Shown: positions 1 to 8,531 of the stretch, in pieces
How positions within the stretch are numbered: the first letter of the stretch is position 1
How the letters are laid out: the number at the start of each line of letters is the position of its first letter
Program-made: the position numbers and the translations under genes
The notes under the pieces: generated by a model
The model's input: only the letters and a program-made list of their open reading frames with translations
What the model was told of the DNA's origin: nothing
The model's database searches: none
Assembly: GCA_002436085.1 (NCBI GenBank)
Contig: DIXT01000012.1
Location: forward strand, 54,317-105,144
DNA length: 50,828 bases
Source: Anaerolineaceae bacterium UBA6073
Lineage (GTDB): Bacteria; Chloroflexota; Anaerolineae; Anaerolineales; Anaerolineaceae
Reading direction: 5' to 3'

Positions 1-133
1 GACGCTGGGGAGGGGAATTAAAGGGGAGGGGTTTATGAACATATTGGGTTCTTCTTGAATATAAAGTTGTTCATTTTTTATTGTTCTGGACATTCTCAAC
101 ACCCTCTTCTATTTAGCCTTGACATAAACAACT

Positions 134-161
134 AAAAGAGGCTGACTTTTCAGCCAGCCTC
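134..161 (-). terminator. Rho-independent terminator of the glycosyltransferase/NHL gene
   Basis: A 7-bp stem (GAGGCTG / CAGCCTC) lies 26 nt past the stop codon of the minus-strand gene and is followed on that strand by a short T tract (AAAA at 134-137 on the plus strand). The remaining bases 1-133 show no recognisable gene. Confidence 0.7.
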
Positions 162-186
162 AATATCTTGCGGGTTTTACCCGGGC

Positions 187-3100
187 TTACGGAACAGCAG
201 GCGGGGTGAACTGCAGCAAGGTGTTGTTTAGCGCGTCACTGACCCACACGCTGCCGTCCTGCCCGACCGCCACGCCGCTTATCACGCCCATCAGGAAAGC
301 GTTCTGGTACCCGCCCCATAACTGCAGGAAAGCGCCCTGGTCGTCAAAGCGGATTATCCGCCCAAGGTCCGGATCAGTGATATACACCTGATTATCGGCG
401 CTCAGGGCCAGGAAAGGCTTGTTATCCAGCGAGTCCGTCGTCCAGGCGTCCACATCCCAGGTGAGCACGCTGGTGAACACCGTAGCGTCCTTGTTCGGGG
501 AGAAGACTTGCACGCGGTTGTTCCAGGTATCCGCCACGTACACATTGCCAGCCGAATTCACCGCGATACCGACCGGCTCGTCCAACTGCCCGACGACCAT
601 GCCGCGGCTGCCGAATTGGGTGATGTAGTTTCCCAGCGCGTCAAAAACGACCACGCGCTGCTTGCCGGTATCGGTCACATAGACGCGGCTTTGGGCGTCC
701 ACGGCAATGCCGCGCGGTCCCCAGAAGGAGTCCAACACACCGTCCACCAGGAATTGGCTCCACATGCGCAGGAATTTACCATCAGGGGAGAAGACCTGCA
801 CGCGGTGGTTCCAGGTATCGGTCACGTACACCAGTCCGTCCAGGCCGACCGCCACGCCCCAGGGTTCGTTGAACAAGCCCTCCGGCGCGGGTCCTTCCAG
901 CACGTTGGCGTATCCGCCCCAGGAGTTGATGTACAGTCTATTCGCGTCCAGATGTACGATGCGGTGGTTGCGTGAGTCCGCCGCGAACAAACTGCCGTCC
1001 GGCGCGACGGCCAGGCCGCGCGGCGCGGAAAAGCTTTGGGTGCCGGCGGCGCTGATAACCTTGACCGGGTCCAGGCTGATGGTGTTACCCGCGTAAGGGT
1101 CCACCTTCGGGGCTTGCTCGACCGGTTCAACGCCGTATTCCCAGATTTGCGCGGCAACATCCTTGCGGATATACATACGCAGCAGGTCCGAAGGCGACCA
1201 GGTCGCCAGGGTCAGGCTGCCGTCGCCGGTCGCAGCGGCGTATTGCGAGTAATCGCGGTTAAACCAGATTTCCCACAGCGCGGAGCGCATAGCCGGGTTT
1301 TTCAGCATCTGCCACACGGAGGCAAAGCTTTGGTTGCTGTAGGCTTCCATTGGCCACCACATGCGCTTGTACTCGTACATGATGTAATCGTCGCGCACCA
1401 GCGGTTCAATTTTGGCGAAATTGGCGCTGCCCACCAGGATTACCGGCGAGTTGCGCAAATCCTTGGTGATATTATCGCCAAACCAGACCTTATTGGGGTA
1501 GTCGCGCAGGTACCACCAGAACGGATAGAGTGCGTCGTTATCATAAGCGACTGCGATGGACTTATCTCCATACAAGCGTTTGGAAATCGTTTCCACCTGT
1601 TCCAACACGTCCTTCATGTCGCGGGTGGAGTGCGCGTAGACAAGGTATTCTTTGGCGTTGTCATAATTGATGTAGGCGGCGCGGTAAGCGGCTCGGAAGG
1701 TGAATACCGCCATGACTGCAAAACAAGTGAGCAGTAGCGTTTTGAGGAAAGTGCGCGCCTGCCAGCCCTTTAACAGGAAAACCAGACCCGCCAGACTGGC
1801 AGCAGCGCCCAGCGCTGACAGCAGGAAGGTGCTTGTGGCTTGCAGCTGCACCAGGTCTTTGCCTGCGAAAGGCGGGACTGGGCCGAGCAGCGCGCCCACC
1901 AGGCTGCTGAAAGCGAACAGGAACACCAGGCTGAGCAGCGCCACCAGCCATCCCTTGCCGCGCCGCACGGCTTCCCAATCGGTTTTTTCGACCAGGTATC
2001 CCAACGCCCAGCCGCTGGCAAGGATCATCGGCATGGTGATATGCGTGGTCAGCCAGGGCATGCGTTCGCCGGCATAGGAGAAGGCGAGCAGGCTCATCAG
2101 AGACCAGTAGATGAGTAAGGCGGCGGTCGGCACCCAGGCGGCTGTGCCCCCTGGCTCGGGCGGCAGGCTGAACAGGCGTTCGTACCAGGCAGGCCGCGCG
2201 GGGGGCAGTTCCGTTAGGCTGGGTTGGTTTTCGTCAAGGTCCGCTCCCGCGGGCAGCAAGCTTGCCTGAACTTCAACGCTGGTGGAGGGTGCGTTTTTCA
2301 ATGCAACCTGTGCTTCGCCTTCTGTTTCATAGGGCGATTCGCATGGTCTATCCGGCGTCTCTGTGAAAGGAGCGTTGGGGTTTACAAGGCTTTCAGGCTC
2401 AGATTCAAGCGCTGTCTTTTCCGGAAGCGCAAACGGACTGGCGGGCCGCGCGCTAAAGAGCCCGCGCAGCGCGGCGATGGCAATCGCAAGCAGCATACCG
2501 AGCGCCGGCAGGTATTCGTAAACCGGAATTTGCACAAAGGCATAGTAATAGAGCGGTTGGGTGCCGCGCTGCACCGCTTGCTGGGACATCCAGTAGCCTA
2601 AAGCAGCCACCAAGCCCTTAAAGAAGCCTTCGCCGTGGGTAAAAAAGGTGGTGTAGAAAACGATAAAAACGCTCCAGAAAATCAGCAGCGCGCGCAGCCA
2701 AACCTTGCGGTTCCACATCAGTCCTAACAGCATGGAAATCAAGCCAAGCGCCAGGAACACCGCCACCGAGCGCAGGATGCCGGCCTGGGAGTAATCGAGC
2801 GGGTCAAAGCCGAGCAGCCGCACCAGAAGCGCGGTCAGGAGCGGCAGGATGAGCAGCAGCTGCAGCACCACCAGGTCAAAACTGCGGGTACTGCGGATTT
2901 CTTTCCAACCCAGCCCGCGAATGAGCCAAAGAATCATAAAAACCAGGGCGGCTAACAGCACCGCGCCGATTATCCCAAATGGAATCAGCGTGCTTCCAGC
3001 CGCAATGCCTTTGGTCAGCAGGTACAAAGCCGCGCCTGCCAGCACAGCCAGTAAGGCCACCAGCATCATGATAAGAAAATTCGCGCGGTACTGGCGCTCG

Positions 3101-3762
3101 CGCCAGGGTTTGCGCAGGGACTCGACGATAAAGAGCAGCGCCAGGAAAATTAACGCTTCTGCGCTGAAAATGAAAGAGGTGGCTTTATCCGCGTAGTGCA
3201 GCGCGGTGATGAGGGTTATCCAGAGCAGGTACTTGCTCTCGCCGCCTTCCAGGTAGCGCAGGAACAGCCATAAGAGCACCAAACCCCAAAAAACGATAAA
3301 AATCTCGTTGCGCGTGTAGCGGCTGTAAAACAGGATATAGGGCGAAATCACGAACAGAAAGGCGCTGATCAGCGCGCCGACCCTGCCGAGGTAGCGCCGC
3401 CAGGCAAAAATCGTGAAGATAACCACCGCCACGCCGAACAGCGCGGCAGGAACCCGCGCGCTAAAGTCAGAATCGCCAAACAGGAAGTATGACAGCGCCA
3501 GCGCGTGGAATTGGAACGGACCATGCGTGACGGGGTCGTAGATGTAGGTTTCTATGGTGTAGGACGGCACTACGTGGTTGATTTCATCGTGCGCCATCGT
3601 GCGCGCGCCGAGGTTGTAGAAGCGCGTGAGGAACACGGCGCAAATCAACAGGATAATCAGCAATTTTTCAATGCTTAGGGCCGGCCACCAGGGCACAACG
3701 GGTTTGTCCAGCCATCGGTCGGCGGGTTTGGATGAAGTCGCGGCATCCGTCTCAGCAGTCAT
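187..3762 (-). CDS. Membrane glycosyltransferase (GT39/Agl23-like, TIGR03663 type) fused to NHL-repeat propeller
   Basis: An 1191-residue polytopic membrane protein. The N-terminal half resembles GT-C glycosyltransferases of the dolichyl-phosphate-mannose transferase superfamily (TIGR03663, flippase activity-associated Agl23-like). About a dozen hydrophobic segments follow a first extracytoplasmic loop holding the acidic motif AHDEINH near residue 58. A central Pro/Glu-rich loop (around residues 450-530) separates two membrane blocks. The last ~270 residues carry five or more NHL-type blades with recurring phrases such as VYVTDTWNHRVQVFSPDG, which form a beta-propeller. The start is supported by GGGAGA 8 nt upstream. 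Family knowledge suggests transfer of sugar from a lipid-phosphate donor to protein or glycan at the outer membrane face. The propeller fusion suggests target binding, which is inference. Monocistronic and divergent from the lipoprotein gene. Confidence 0.85.
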   Translation of the reverse strand: MTAETDAATSSKPADRWLDKPVVPWWPALSIEKLLIILLICAVFLTRFYNLGARTMAHDEINHVVPSYTIETYIYDPVTHGPFQFHALALSYFLFGDSDFSARVPAALFGVAVVIFTIFAWRRYLGRVGALISAFLFVISPYILFYSRYTRNEIFIVFWGLVLLWLFLRYLEGGESKYLLWITLITALHYADKATSFIFSAEALIFLALLFIVESLRKPWRERQYRANFLIMMLVALLAVLAGAALYLLTKGIAAGSTLIPFGIIGAVLLAALVFMILWLIRGLGWKEIRSTRSFDLVVLQLLLILPLLTALLVRLLGFDPLDYSQAGILRSVAVFLALGLISMLLGLMWNRKVWLRALLIFWSVFIVFYTTFFTHGEGFFKGLVAALGYWMSQQAVQRGTQPLYYYAFVQIPVYEYLPALGMLLAIAIAALRGLFSARPASPFALPEKTALESEPESLVNPNAPFTETPDRPCESPYETEGEAQVALKNAPSTSVEVQASLLPAGADLDENQPSLTELPPARPAWYERLFSLPPEPGGTAAWVPTAALLIYWSLMSLLAFSYAGERMPWLTTHITMPMILASGWALGYLVEKTDWEAVRRGKGWLVALLSLVFLFAFSSLVGALLGPVPPFAGKDLVQLQATSTFLLSALGAAASLAGLVFLLKGWQARTFLKTLLLTCFAVMAVFTFRAAYRAAYINYDNAKEYLVYAHSTRDMKDVLEQVETISKRLYGDKSIAVAYDNDALYPFWWYLRDYPNKVWFGDNITKDLRNSPVILVGSANFAKIEPLVRDDYIMYEYKRMWWPMEAYSNQSFASVWQMLKNPAMRSALWEIWFNRDYSQYAAATGDGSLTLATWSPSDLLRMYIRKDVAAQIWEYGVEPVEQAPKVDPYAGNTISLDPVKVISAAGTQSFSAPRGLAVAPDGSLFAADSRNHRIVHLDANRLYINSWGGYANVLEGPAPEGLFNEPWGVAVGLDGLVYVTDTWNHRVQVFSPDGKFLRMWSQFLVDGVLDSFWGPRGIAVDAQSRVYVTDTGKQRVVVFDALGNYITQFGSRGMVVGQLDEPVGIAVNSAGNVYVADTWNNRVQVFSPNKDATVFTSVLTWDVDAWTTDSLDNKPFLALSADNQVYITDPDLGRIIRFDDQGAFLQLWGGYQNAFLMGVISGVAVGQDGSVWVSDALNNTLLQFTPPAVP

Positions 3763-4004
3763 AAAAAGTTCTCCCTTCTGAGGAACAATTCTCCGTGAAA
3801 CTATACTTTACCGCATTTGCGGAGGCAAGGCAAGCGTTCAGGGCAGGGTAAAGATGGCATGCGATGTTACCAGTGAGCAGACACGGAAATAATTAAAGGT
3901 AAGACAGCAAAATGATGTTTCGATTTTGTTTGACGCATAAACAAGCAGCAGACGACTTTTTTAGTGCACTCAAACGCGACAACAAACGAGGCTGTCAAAG
4001 CTGC

Positions 4005-4165
4005 TGTCAACGGCTCTGGCGAGGACGGGAATAGGCGCAGTTCCATTGCATGTCACGCGTCGAGAGCCGTGAAAACCCGCCGTGCCGACTGTAATCAACG
4101 CGAGGGGTAGGAGCTAGGTTCAATGAACGCAGGAACCTGCCGACGGCAAGTGGAGTAAAATTATC
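4005..4165 (+). other. Candidate structured RNA or 5' leader upstream of the lipoprotein gene
   Basis: The 408-bp gap 3763-4170 holds nested complementary segments. ACGGCTCT (4010-4017) pairs perfectly with AGAGCCGT (4063-4070), enclosing GACG/CGTC and GGAA/TTCC. A further stem AGGTTC/GAACCT and a small TGCCG/CGGCA palindrome follow before 4150. Short stretches recall cobalamin-riboswitch core words (GGGAA, a CAGGAACCTGCC box), but the match is imperfect and the downstream gene is not a B12 gene. A structured leader or ncRNA is possible but unproven. Confidence 0.25.
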
Positions 4166-4170
4166 GCGAG

Positions 4171-4887
4171 ATGTTACATGTTAAGCAACAAAAAATTCTA
4201 TGCGCTTTGCTGCTGGGCGCGGCGCTTAGTTTAGTTTTGGCAGCTTGCCAACCAAGCTCGGCGGGGGAAAGCACATTACCAACGGCGGAAGCCCTGGCGC
4301 AAACGCTTGCGGCTGAGGCTACGCAGCTATTTCAGCTTACATTGGTAGCCTTTCAGAACCCTACGCCGACCGCCAGCCCGACCCCTGCGCCTGGCGCGGA
4401 ACCCACCCTTATCGCGACCATCGCGCGCAGCCCGACGCCCGCCCAAACAGCCACCGAAAGCGCCAACTGCAACAGGGCGGCCGCCGGGGTGCCTTTTGAC
4501 GTCAGCATACCGGATGAGAGCCCCATGCAGCCGGGTCAGCGCTTTATAAAAACCTGGCGCCTGGTAAACAACGGCGCCTGCAAATGGACGCGGCTTTACA
4601 AGCTGGTTTTCTTTTCCGGGAACCCGATGGGAGCCATTCAGTCGCAGTTCTTAAACGCTGAGGTATTGCCAGGCGGGCAAGTGGAACTGAGCGTGGAAAT
4701 GTTCGCACCTCTGGAGACCGGCTTTTATCAGAGCAACTGGATGCTGATGGCGCCGGGCGGGGAGCTTTTTGGTCTGGGGCCCAATGGGGATGCCCCTTTT
4801 TGGGCGCGCATTCAAGTGATGGAGAAATATACCGACACGCCTGCCCCAACACCGACCGCAACTGAGACGCCAACCCCAACCCCTTGA
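4171..4887 (+). CDS. Lipoprotein with NBR1-like Ig domain
   Basis: A 238-residue exported lipoprotein. The signal peptide (KILCALLLGAALSLVLAAC) ends in a clear LAAC lipobox with Cys near residue 26. A Thr/Pro linker follows. Residues about 95-220 match the NBR1 central-domain-like Ig fold common in Chloroflexota lipoproteins: a DVSIPDESPMQPGQRFIKTW strand pair, then WRLVNNGACKW, LPGGQVELSVEMFAPLETGFY and SNWMLMAPGGELFG. It ends in a PTPTATETPTPTP tail. It probably sits on the outer face of the membrane in a binding or scaffolding role; the ligand is unknown. The methyltransferase gene begins 18 nt downstream, so co-transcription is likely. No strong ribosome binding site is seen directly upstream, but the signal peptide supports this start. 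Confidence 0.8.
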   Translation: MLHVKQQKILCALLLGAALSLVLAACQPSSAGESTLPTAEALAQTLAAEATQLFQLTLVAFQNPTPTASPTPAPGAEPTLIATIARSPTPAQTATESANCNRAAAGVPFDVSIPDESPMQPGQRFIKTWRLVNNGACKWTRLYKLVFFSGNPMGAIQSQFLNAEVLPGGQVELSVEMFAPLETGFYQSNWMLMAPGGELFGLGPNGDAPFWARIQVMEKYTDTPAPTPTATETPTPTP

Positions 4888-4905
4888 GCTTACAGGAGAA
4901 CAGCA

Positions 4906-5673
4906 ATGACGGATTATGTGGATTTCAATTCCCAAATGTGGGACAAGTGGAGCGAGGGCGGGAATACCTGGACGATTCCGGTCACGCATGAGGATTTTGT
5001 ACGCAGCCAGAATGGTGAACTCATTATCTATCTGACCCCGCAAAAACCAGTTCCATCGGAATGGTACCGCGGTCTGGGCAAGAAAGTGTTGGGGCTAGCC
5101 AGCGGCGGGGGCCAGCAAGGCGCGCTGCTCACCGCCAGCGGCTATGATGTCACCATTTTTGATAATTCCCGCCGGCAGTTGGCAGCCGAACGAAGCGTGG
5201 CAGAGCGCGAAGGCTACTGGATTGACCTGGTGAAGGGCGATATGACCAGGCCTTTTCCGTTTGAGGACGAAAGCTTCGATTGGATTATCAACCCGGTATC
5301 CAATTGTTACATCGAAGACCTGACGACAATGTGGAGCGAATCGTTCCGCGTGCTGCGCAAAGGCGGAGCGCTAATGACCGGCTTCACGAATCCGATGGTG
5401 TACATGTTCGCGGATGAAGACATGGATTTGAGCGCGAGGACCCCGCTGGCTTGCAAATTCCCGCTGCCCTACAACGGCAGACATCTGGAAGCCGGCGGGA
5501 AAAACATCAGCATGGATGAAGGCTATCAGTTCAGCCACACGCTTGAAAGCCAGCTGGGAGGCCAGACGCGCGCGGGTTTTTTGATTAAAGCCCTATACGA
5601 GGACACAGACGACAGCTGCCGGCTGTGCAAGTATTCCAGCCTTTATATCGCAGACCTGGCGGTCAAACCTTGA
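4906..5673 (+). CDS. Class I SAM-dependent methyltransferase
   Basis: A 255-residue soluble methyltransferase with a Rossmann-type SAM motif I, VLGLASGGGQQGALL, near residue 62. Motif II acidic residue (VTIFDNS) and the post-II phrase KGDMTRPFPFEDESFDWIINPVSNCYIED follow, then FRVLRKGGALMTGF (motif VI region). It resembles the Methyltransf_11 group acting on small molecules, but the substrate cannot be read from the sequence. The start has AGGAGA about 8 nt upstream. It lies 18 nt after the lipoprotein and 37 nt before the isomerase, consistent with one plus-strand operon. Confidence 0.85.
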   Translation: MTDYVDFNSQMWDKWSEGGNTWTIPVTHEDFVRSQNGELIIYLTPQKPVPSEWYRGLGKKVLGLASGGGQQGALLTASGYDVTIFDNSRRQLAAERSVAEREGYWIDLVKGDMTRPFPFEDESFDWIINPVSNCYIEDLTTMWSESFRVLRKGGALMTGFTNPMVYMFADEDMDLSARTPLACKFPLPYNGRHLEAGGKNISMDEGYQFSHTLESQLGGQTRAGFLIKALYEDTDDSCRLCKYSSLYIADLAVKP

Positions 5674-5710
5674 GACTTTCGCTGCAAGTACCGAAATAAT
5701 TGGAGAGAAT

Positions 5711-6760
5711 ATGGATAATCAAATCGACCCGCTGGACCCTGAAAATATGCTTGCTTACATCGACGCGCAGGCTGAGGACCTGGAAAAAGCCTGGCAGCTT
5801 GGCAGCAGCCTGCCTTTGCCGGAATTCCCAGGGGTCGAGAGAATCATCATTGCAGGCATGGGCGGTTCCGCGATTGGCGGTGACCTGCTGAGCGCGTATT
5901 TAGCGCCGTCCTGTCGGGTGCCGATTATCTCCCACCGCAATTACGGCTTGCCGGGCTGGGCGCAAGGCAAAGGCACGCTGGTCATTTGTTCGTCACATTC
6001 AGGCAACACGGAAGAGACGCTCTCTTCCTTTGATGAAGCTTTGCAACGCGGCTGCCAGGCGATGGCGCTGTGCACCGGCGGCAGCTTGCGCGCGCGGGCG
6101 GAGGAAAACGGAAAGCCTGTCTGGATTTTTGAGCATCATGGGCAGCCGCGCACGGCGATACCCTATTCCTTTGGCATACTGTTGGCACTGGTCTGCCGCT
6201 TGGGTCTGGCGCGGGTGGCAGAGGGCGAGCTGCATGAAACGTTTGCGGTGCTGCGGGAGGGTAAAGCCCAGCTTGGTGCGCAGTCTGAGCTGAGCGCGAA
6301 CCCTGCCAAACGCCTGGCGGGTCAGCTTTTGGAGCGGAATGTGGTGGTCTTTGCGGCCGGGGAATTGGAAGTGGTCGCGCGCCGCTGGAAAACGCAGATC
6401 AACGAACTGGCGAAAGCCTGGGCTGTCTTTGAGGGACTGCCTGAGTCCAACCATAACACTCTGGCTGGCCTGGAGTTCCCGGAGAGCTTGCTGGAAAGGA
6501 CCTCCGCGCTGTTCCTGCGTTCCGGGTTGGACCATCCGCGCAACGCATTAAGGCTGACCGCCACGCAGCAAGCCTTTTTAATGGCTGGCGCCGGCGTGGA
6601 TTCGGTGCATGCCAGAGGGGAAAGCCGCCTGGCGCAAATGTGGAGTTTGCTGCAATTTGGGGATTATGTATCTTACTATCTCGCGCTTGATTATGGCGTG
6701 GACCCGACCCCGGTGGACGCGCTGACCAGGCTGAAGCACAGCCTGGCAGCGGTCAAGTGA
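5711..6760 (+). CDS. Bifunctional phosphoglucose/phosphomannose isomerase
   Basis: A 349-residue SIS-domain enzyme interconverting glucose-6-P or mannose-6-P with fructose-6-P. The first SIS domain has IIIAGMGGSAIGGDLL near residue 47 and the phosphate-binding CSSHSGNTEETLSS near 95. The catalytic Glu region reads FEGLPESNHN, matching the family's ELPExNHN. The C-terminal helix with Lys (TRLKHSLA) is also present. Length is normal for the archaeal/actinobacterial bifunctional family. RBS GGAGAGA precedes the ATG. It supplies fructose-6-P, the GlmS substrate, or mannose units for glycans. Confidence 0.88.
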   Translation: MDNQIDPLDPENMLAYIDAQAEDLEKAWQLGSSLPLPEFPGVERIIIAGMGGSAIGGDLLSAYLAPSCRVPIISHRNYGLPGWAQGKGTLVICSSHSGNTEETLSSFDEALQRGCQAMALCTGGSLRARAEENGKPVWIFEHHGQPRTAIPYSFGILLALVCRLGLARVAEGELHETFAVLREGKAQLGAQSELSANPAKRLAGQLLERNVVVFAAGELEVVARRWKTQINELAKAWAVFEGLPESNHNTLAGLEFPESLLERTSALFLRSGLDHPRNALRLTATQQAFLMAGAGVDSVHARGESRLAQMWSLLQFGDYVSYYLALDYGVDPTPVDALTRLKHSLAAVK

Positions 6761-6773
6761 ACTGATTAGCTTG

Positions 6774-6799
6774 GGTGCGCTCAAAAGATCGAGCGCACC
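6774..6799. terminator. Inverted repeat between convergent genes, possible bidirectional terminator
   Basis: A perfect 9-bp inverted repeat (GGTGCGCTC / GAGCGCACC, loop 8) overlaps the stop codon of the minus-strand small membrane gene and lies 14 nt after the isomerase stop. There is no T tract on either side, so termination is only plausible. Confidence 0.4.
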
Positions 6800-7005
6800 A
6801 TCATCATCAAGCCGAGGATAATCAGCGGGACGCCCAGGATAGCGCCGATCACGGTCGCGCACAGCAGCGCGCCGAGGATCAGGACGACCAGCCCGAGCAC
6901 TGCGCCCAGGATCCGGCCGGTGAATTTGAGGATGCCGAGCGTCAGCTCATAAATCAGCCAGAAGGGCCAGAGGTACCAGGGTACGCGTTTTTTGCTTTCT
7001 GTCAT
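6781..7005 (-). CDS. Small membrane protein of unknown function
   Basis: A 74-residue protein starting MTESKKRVPW. It has two hydrophobic spans: around residues 10-28, and a long Gly/Leu/Ile-rich stretch from about 30 to 70 ending in VRSIF. The ATG at 7005 is chosen over an upstream in-frame start because GGGAG lies 5 nt before it. No enzymatic motif is visible; it looks like a short integral membrane protein. It converges on the isomerase gene. Confidence 0.6.
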   Translation of the reverse strand: MTESKKRVPWYLWPFWLIYELTLGILKFTGRILGAVLGLVVLILGALLCATVIGAILGVPLIILGLMMMVRSIF

Positions 7006-7212
7006 AATATCTCCCATCTGAACCGGTGAAAATCCGGTTCGATTGATATTAATATACCCAACCCGCACGGTGGCCGCCTAAGATAATCTGTGCACTTGCG
7101 CTGCGTTTGTCACGCTCAGATCGTAACGGGTTCGGTAGTATATAAACTGCAGAATATTAAGTTGCCTTGTATCCTATCAGTGTATTAGATAAAAACCGAG
7201 CGCGAAACCGTG

Positions 7213-7239
7213 GAAAAATGGCTTGTGAAATCCGCAAAA
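7213..7239 (+). repeat. Left copy of 27-bp direct repeat flanking the AT-rich island
   Basis: This 27-bp segment recurs at 9037-9063 with two mismatches (25/27). It is followed immediately by a perfect 14-bp tandem duplication (7230-7243 and 7244-7257). Together the two copies bracket the AT-rich TerB-like island. Confidence 0.75.
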
Positions 7240-7259
7240 CGACATCCGCAAAACGACCC

Positions 7260-7289
7260 TTGTGCGTATTACTATGAGTAGTTTATAAT
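7260..7289 (+). promoter_or_regulatory. Candidate promoter of the TerB-like island
   Basis: TTGTGC at 7260-7265 and TATAAT at 7284-7289, 18-bp spacing, point toward the TerB-like gene 150 bp downstream. The rest of 7069-7435 is AT-rich and shows no ORF of note. Confidence 0.4.
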
Positions 7290-7435
7290 CATTAAATAAT
7301 TGGTGCAAATATGTAATTCTCCCTATGAAAATCAATCACTCTATAGATGTTAAGCATGCCTATTAGTAACTAAATTATTAATGGGGGTTATGAAAAGATT
7401 TTACATTTTTGGAATCCCATAAAGGAGTAGCAATT

Positions 7436-8128
7436 ATGTCAGACAAACAAAAAAAACACCCATTAGAAGAATATTCTGAGAATGAACAAATCGCCTATTT
7501 GAGTATTTTGTTAGCCGTCTGTGTTGTTGATAAAGAATTTGCAGATGAAGAAAAACATCAACTGGACCTTTTTTTGGCACAATTTAAGATTTCAGAGGTA
7601 GGGAAAGGAAAAATCTATTCCTCAATATTTAACCTTCAACACAAAGATACACAGGCAAATCTTGAACTTATTCAAAACCTTGGTAATACAGAATTAAAAT
7701 ATACCTTAATTTCAGACTTGTGTCTTTTATCCTTAATAGATTCGAAGTTCACCGATGAAGAATACCAATACATAATTGGTATTGGAGAAGTTCTGGGTAT
7801 TACACAAGACCAAGTTGATGCTATTAAGTCCATCCAAGAAAATCTTAATAAAATCAAGGATGTTCCCTCAAATTCTGAAAGATTTAAACAAGTATTACAA
7901 GAAAGTGCGTCAAGTCTTGCTAGAGTCGGTGTTCCTCTTGGAGCAATTGCAGCAAGTGGTTCTGTCTTTGGACTTAGTGCTGCAGGTATTACTTCTGGTT
8001 TAGCTGCGCTCGGCGCATTAGTTGGGGGCGGAATGTTAGTAGGCGCTGTTCTTGTGGTTCCTGCGATCTCACTCGGAGCTGCTTATGGTGTTAAGAAACT
8101 CTTTGATATTGCAGCGAAAAAAAGGTGA
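7436..8128 (+). CDS. TerB-like protein with glycine-rich hydrophobic C-terminus
   Basis: A 230-residue protein. Residues about 10-140 are helical, with two TerB-type acidic repeats (VVDKEFADEEKHQLDLF and LIDSKFTDEEYQYIIGIGEV). TerB/DjlA-type domains bind metal or act as membrane-stress modules. Residues ~165-222 form a Gly/Ala/Leu/Val-rich hydrophobic hairpin (GAIAASGSVFGLSAAGITSG, then LVGGGMLVGAVLVV) ending in a Lys-rich tail. That segment recalls the eukaryotic IFI6/IFI27 (ISG12) family, a resemblance not tested by any search. ATG 7436 is preferred because AGGAG lies 8 nt upstream. Base composition is far more AT-rich than its neighbours. Function is unknown; a stress or defence role is inference. 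Confidence 0.65.
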   Translation: MSDKQKKHPLEEYSENEQIAYLSILLAVCVVDKEFADEEKHQLDLFLAQFKISEVGKGKIYSSIFNLQHKDTQANLELIQNLGNTELKYTLISDLCLLSLIDSKFTDEEYQYIIGIGEVLGITQDQVDAIKSIQENLNKIKDVPSNSERFKQVLQESASSLARVGVPLGAIAASGSVFGLSAAGITSGLAALGALVGGGMLVGAVLVVPAISLGAAYGVKKLFDIAAKKR

Positions 8129-8169
8129 AAACCCAGATAATGTAACAATTCATAAGAAAGAAACCAGAA

Positions 8170-8529
8170 TTGAACATGGACACAAAAATCGTAAAAAATG
8201 AAATGCAGCCCGTATCGGCTAAACTTGTTATCGCACAAGGAGTTATTCAAAATCTGCCGGAAATTGTGAGGGCAATCAAGGAAATCTATGCCCTTAATAA
8301 GAAAGAGCAACTTTTTAGTAGAGTTTTGCAATCTCGACTTGATGAATTGAATATCAATAAAGAGAATTTTAAAGTGTTGGTTGAAGGTTTAACAGAATTA
8401 TCAAAATCAGATAATGTTGATATTGAAACTAAAGTTATGTACAGAGATATGATAAAGGCACTATTTGAATTCTTCTCTAATGAAACGCATAGTTCACAGG
8501 ATATTTCCAACTATTTGAAAGAATTTTAA
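8170..8529 (+). CDS. Small helical protein of the AT-rich island
   Basis: A 119-residue predicted all-helical, soluble protein of unrecognised family, starting at TTG 8170 (or ATG 8176, two codons later). It is rich in Lys, Glu, Asn and Ile, with no membrane segment and no motif I can name. It follows the TerB-like gene by 41 nt in the same direction and has the same AT-rich codon use, so the two are probably one transcription unit. It might be a partner or regulator of the TerB-like membrane protein, which is inference from position only. Confidence 0.55.
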   Translation: MNMDTKIVKNEMQPVSAKLVIAQGVIQNLPEIVRAIKEIYALNKKEQLFSRVLQSRLDELNINKENFKVLVEGLTELSKSDNVDIETKVMYRDMIKALFEFFSNETHSSQDISNYLKEF

Positions 8530-8531
8530 GA

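Noticed and set aside
508..975. Long plus-strand frames inside the glycosyltransferase gene
   Set aside because: They lie opposite the NHL repeats, have no RBS, and their composition is a by-product of GC-rich codons of the real minus-strand gene.
4005..4165. Cobalamin riboswitch
   Set aside because: A few consensus words appear in order, but the box is one base short and the core spacing is wrong; the gene downstream is not B12-related. Kept only as a generic structured-RNA candidate.
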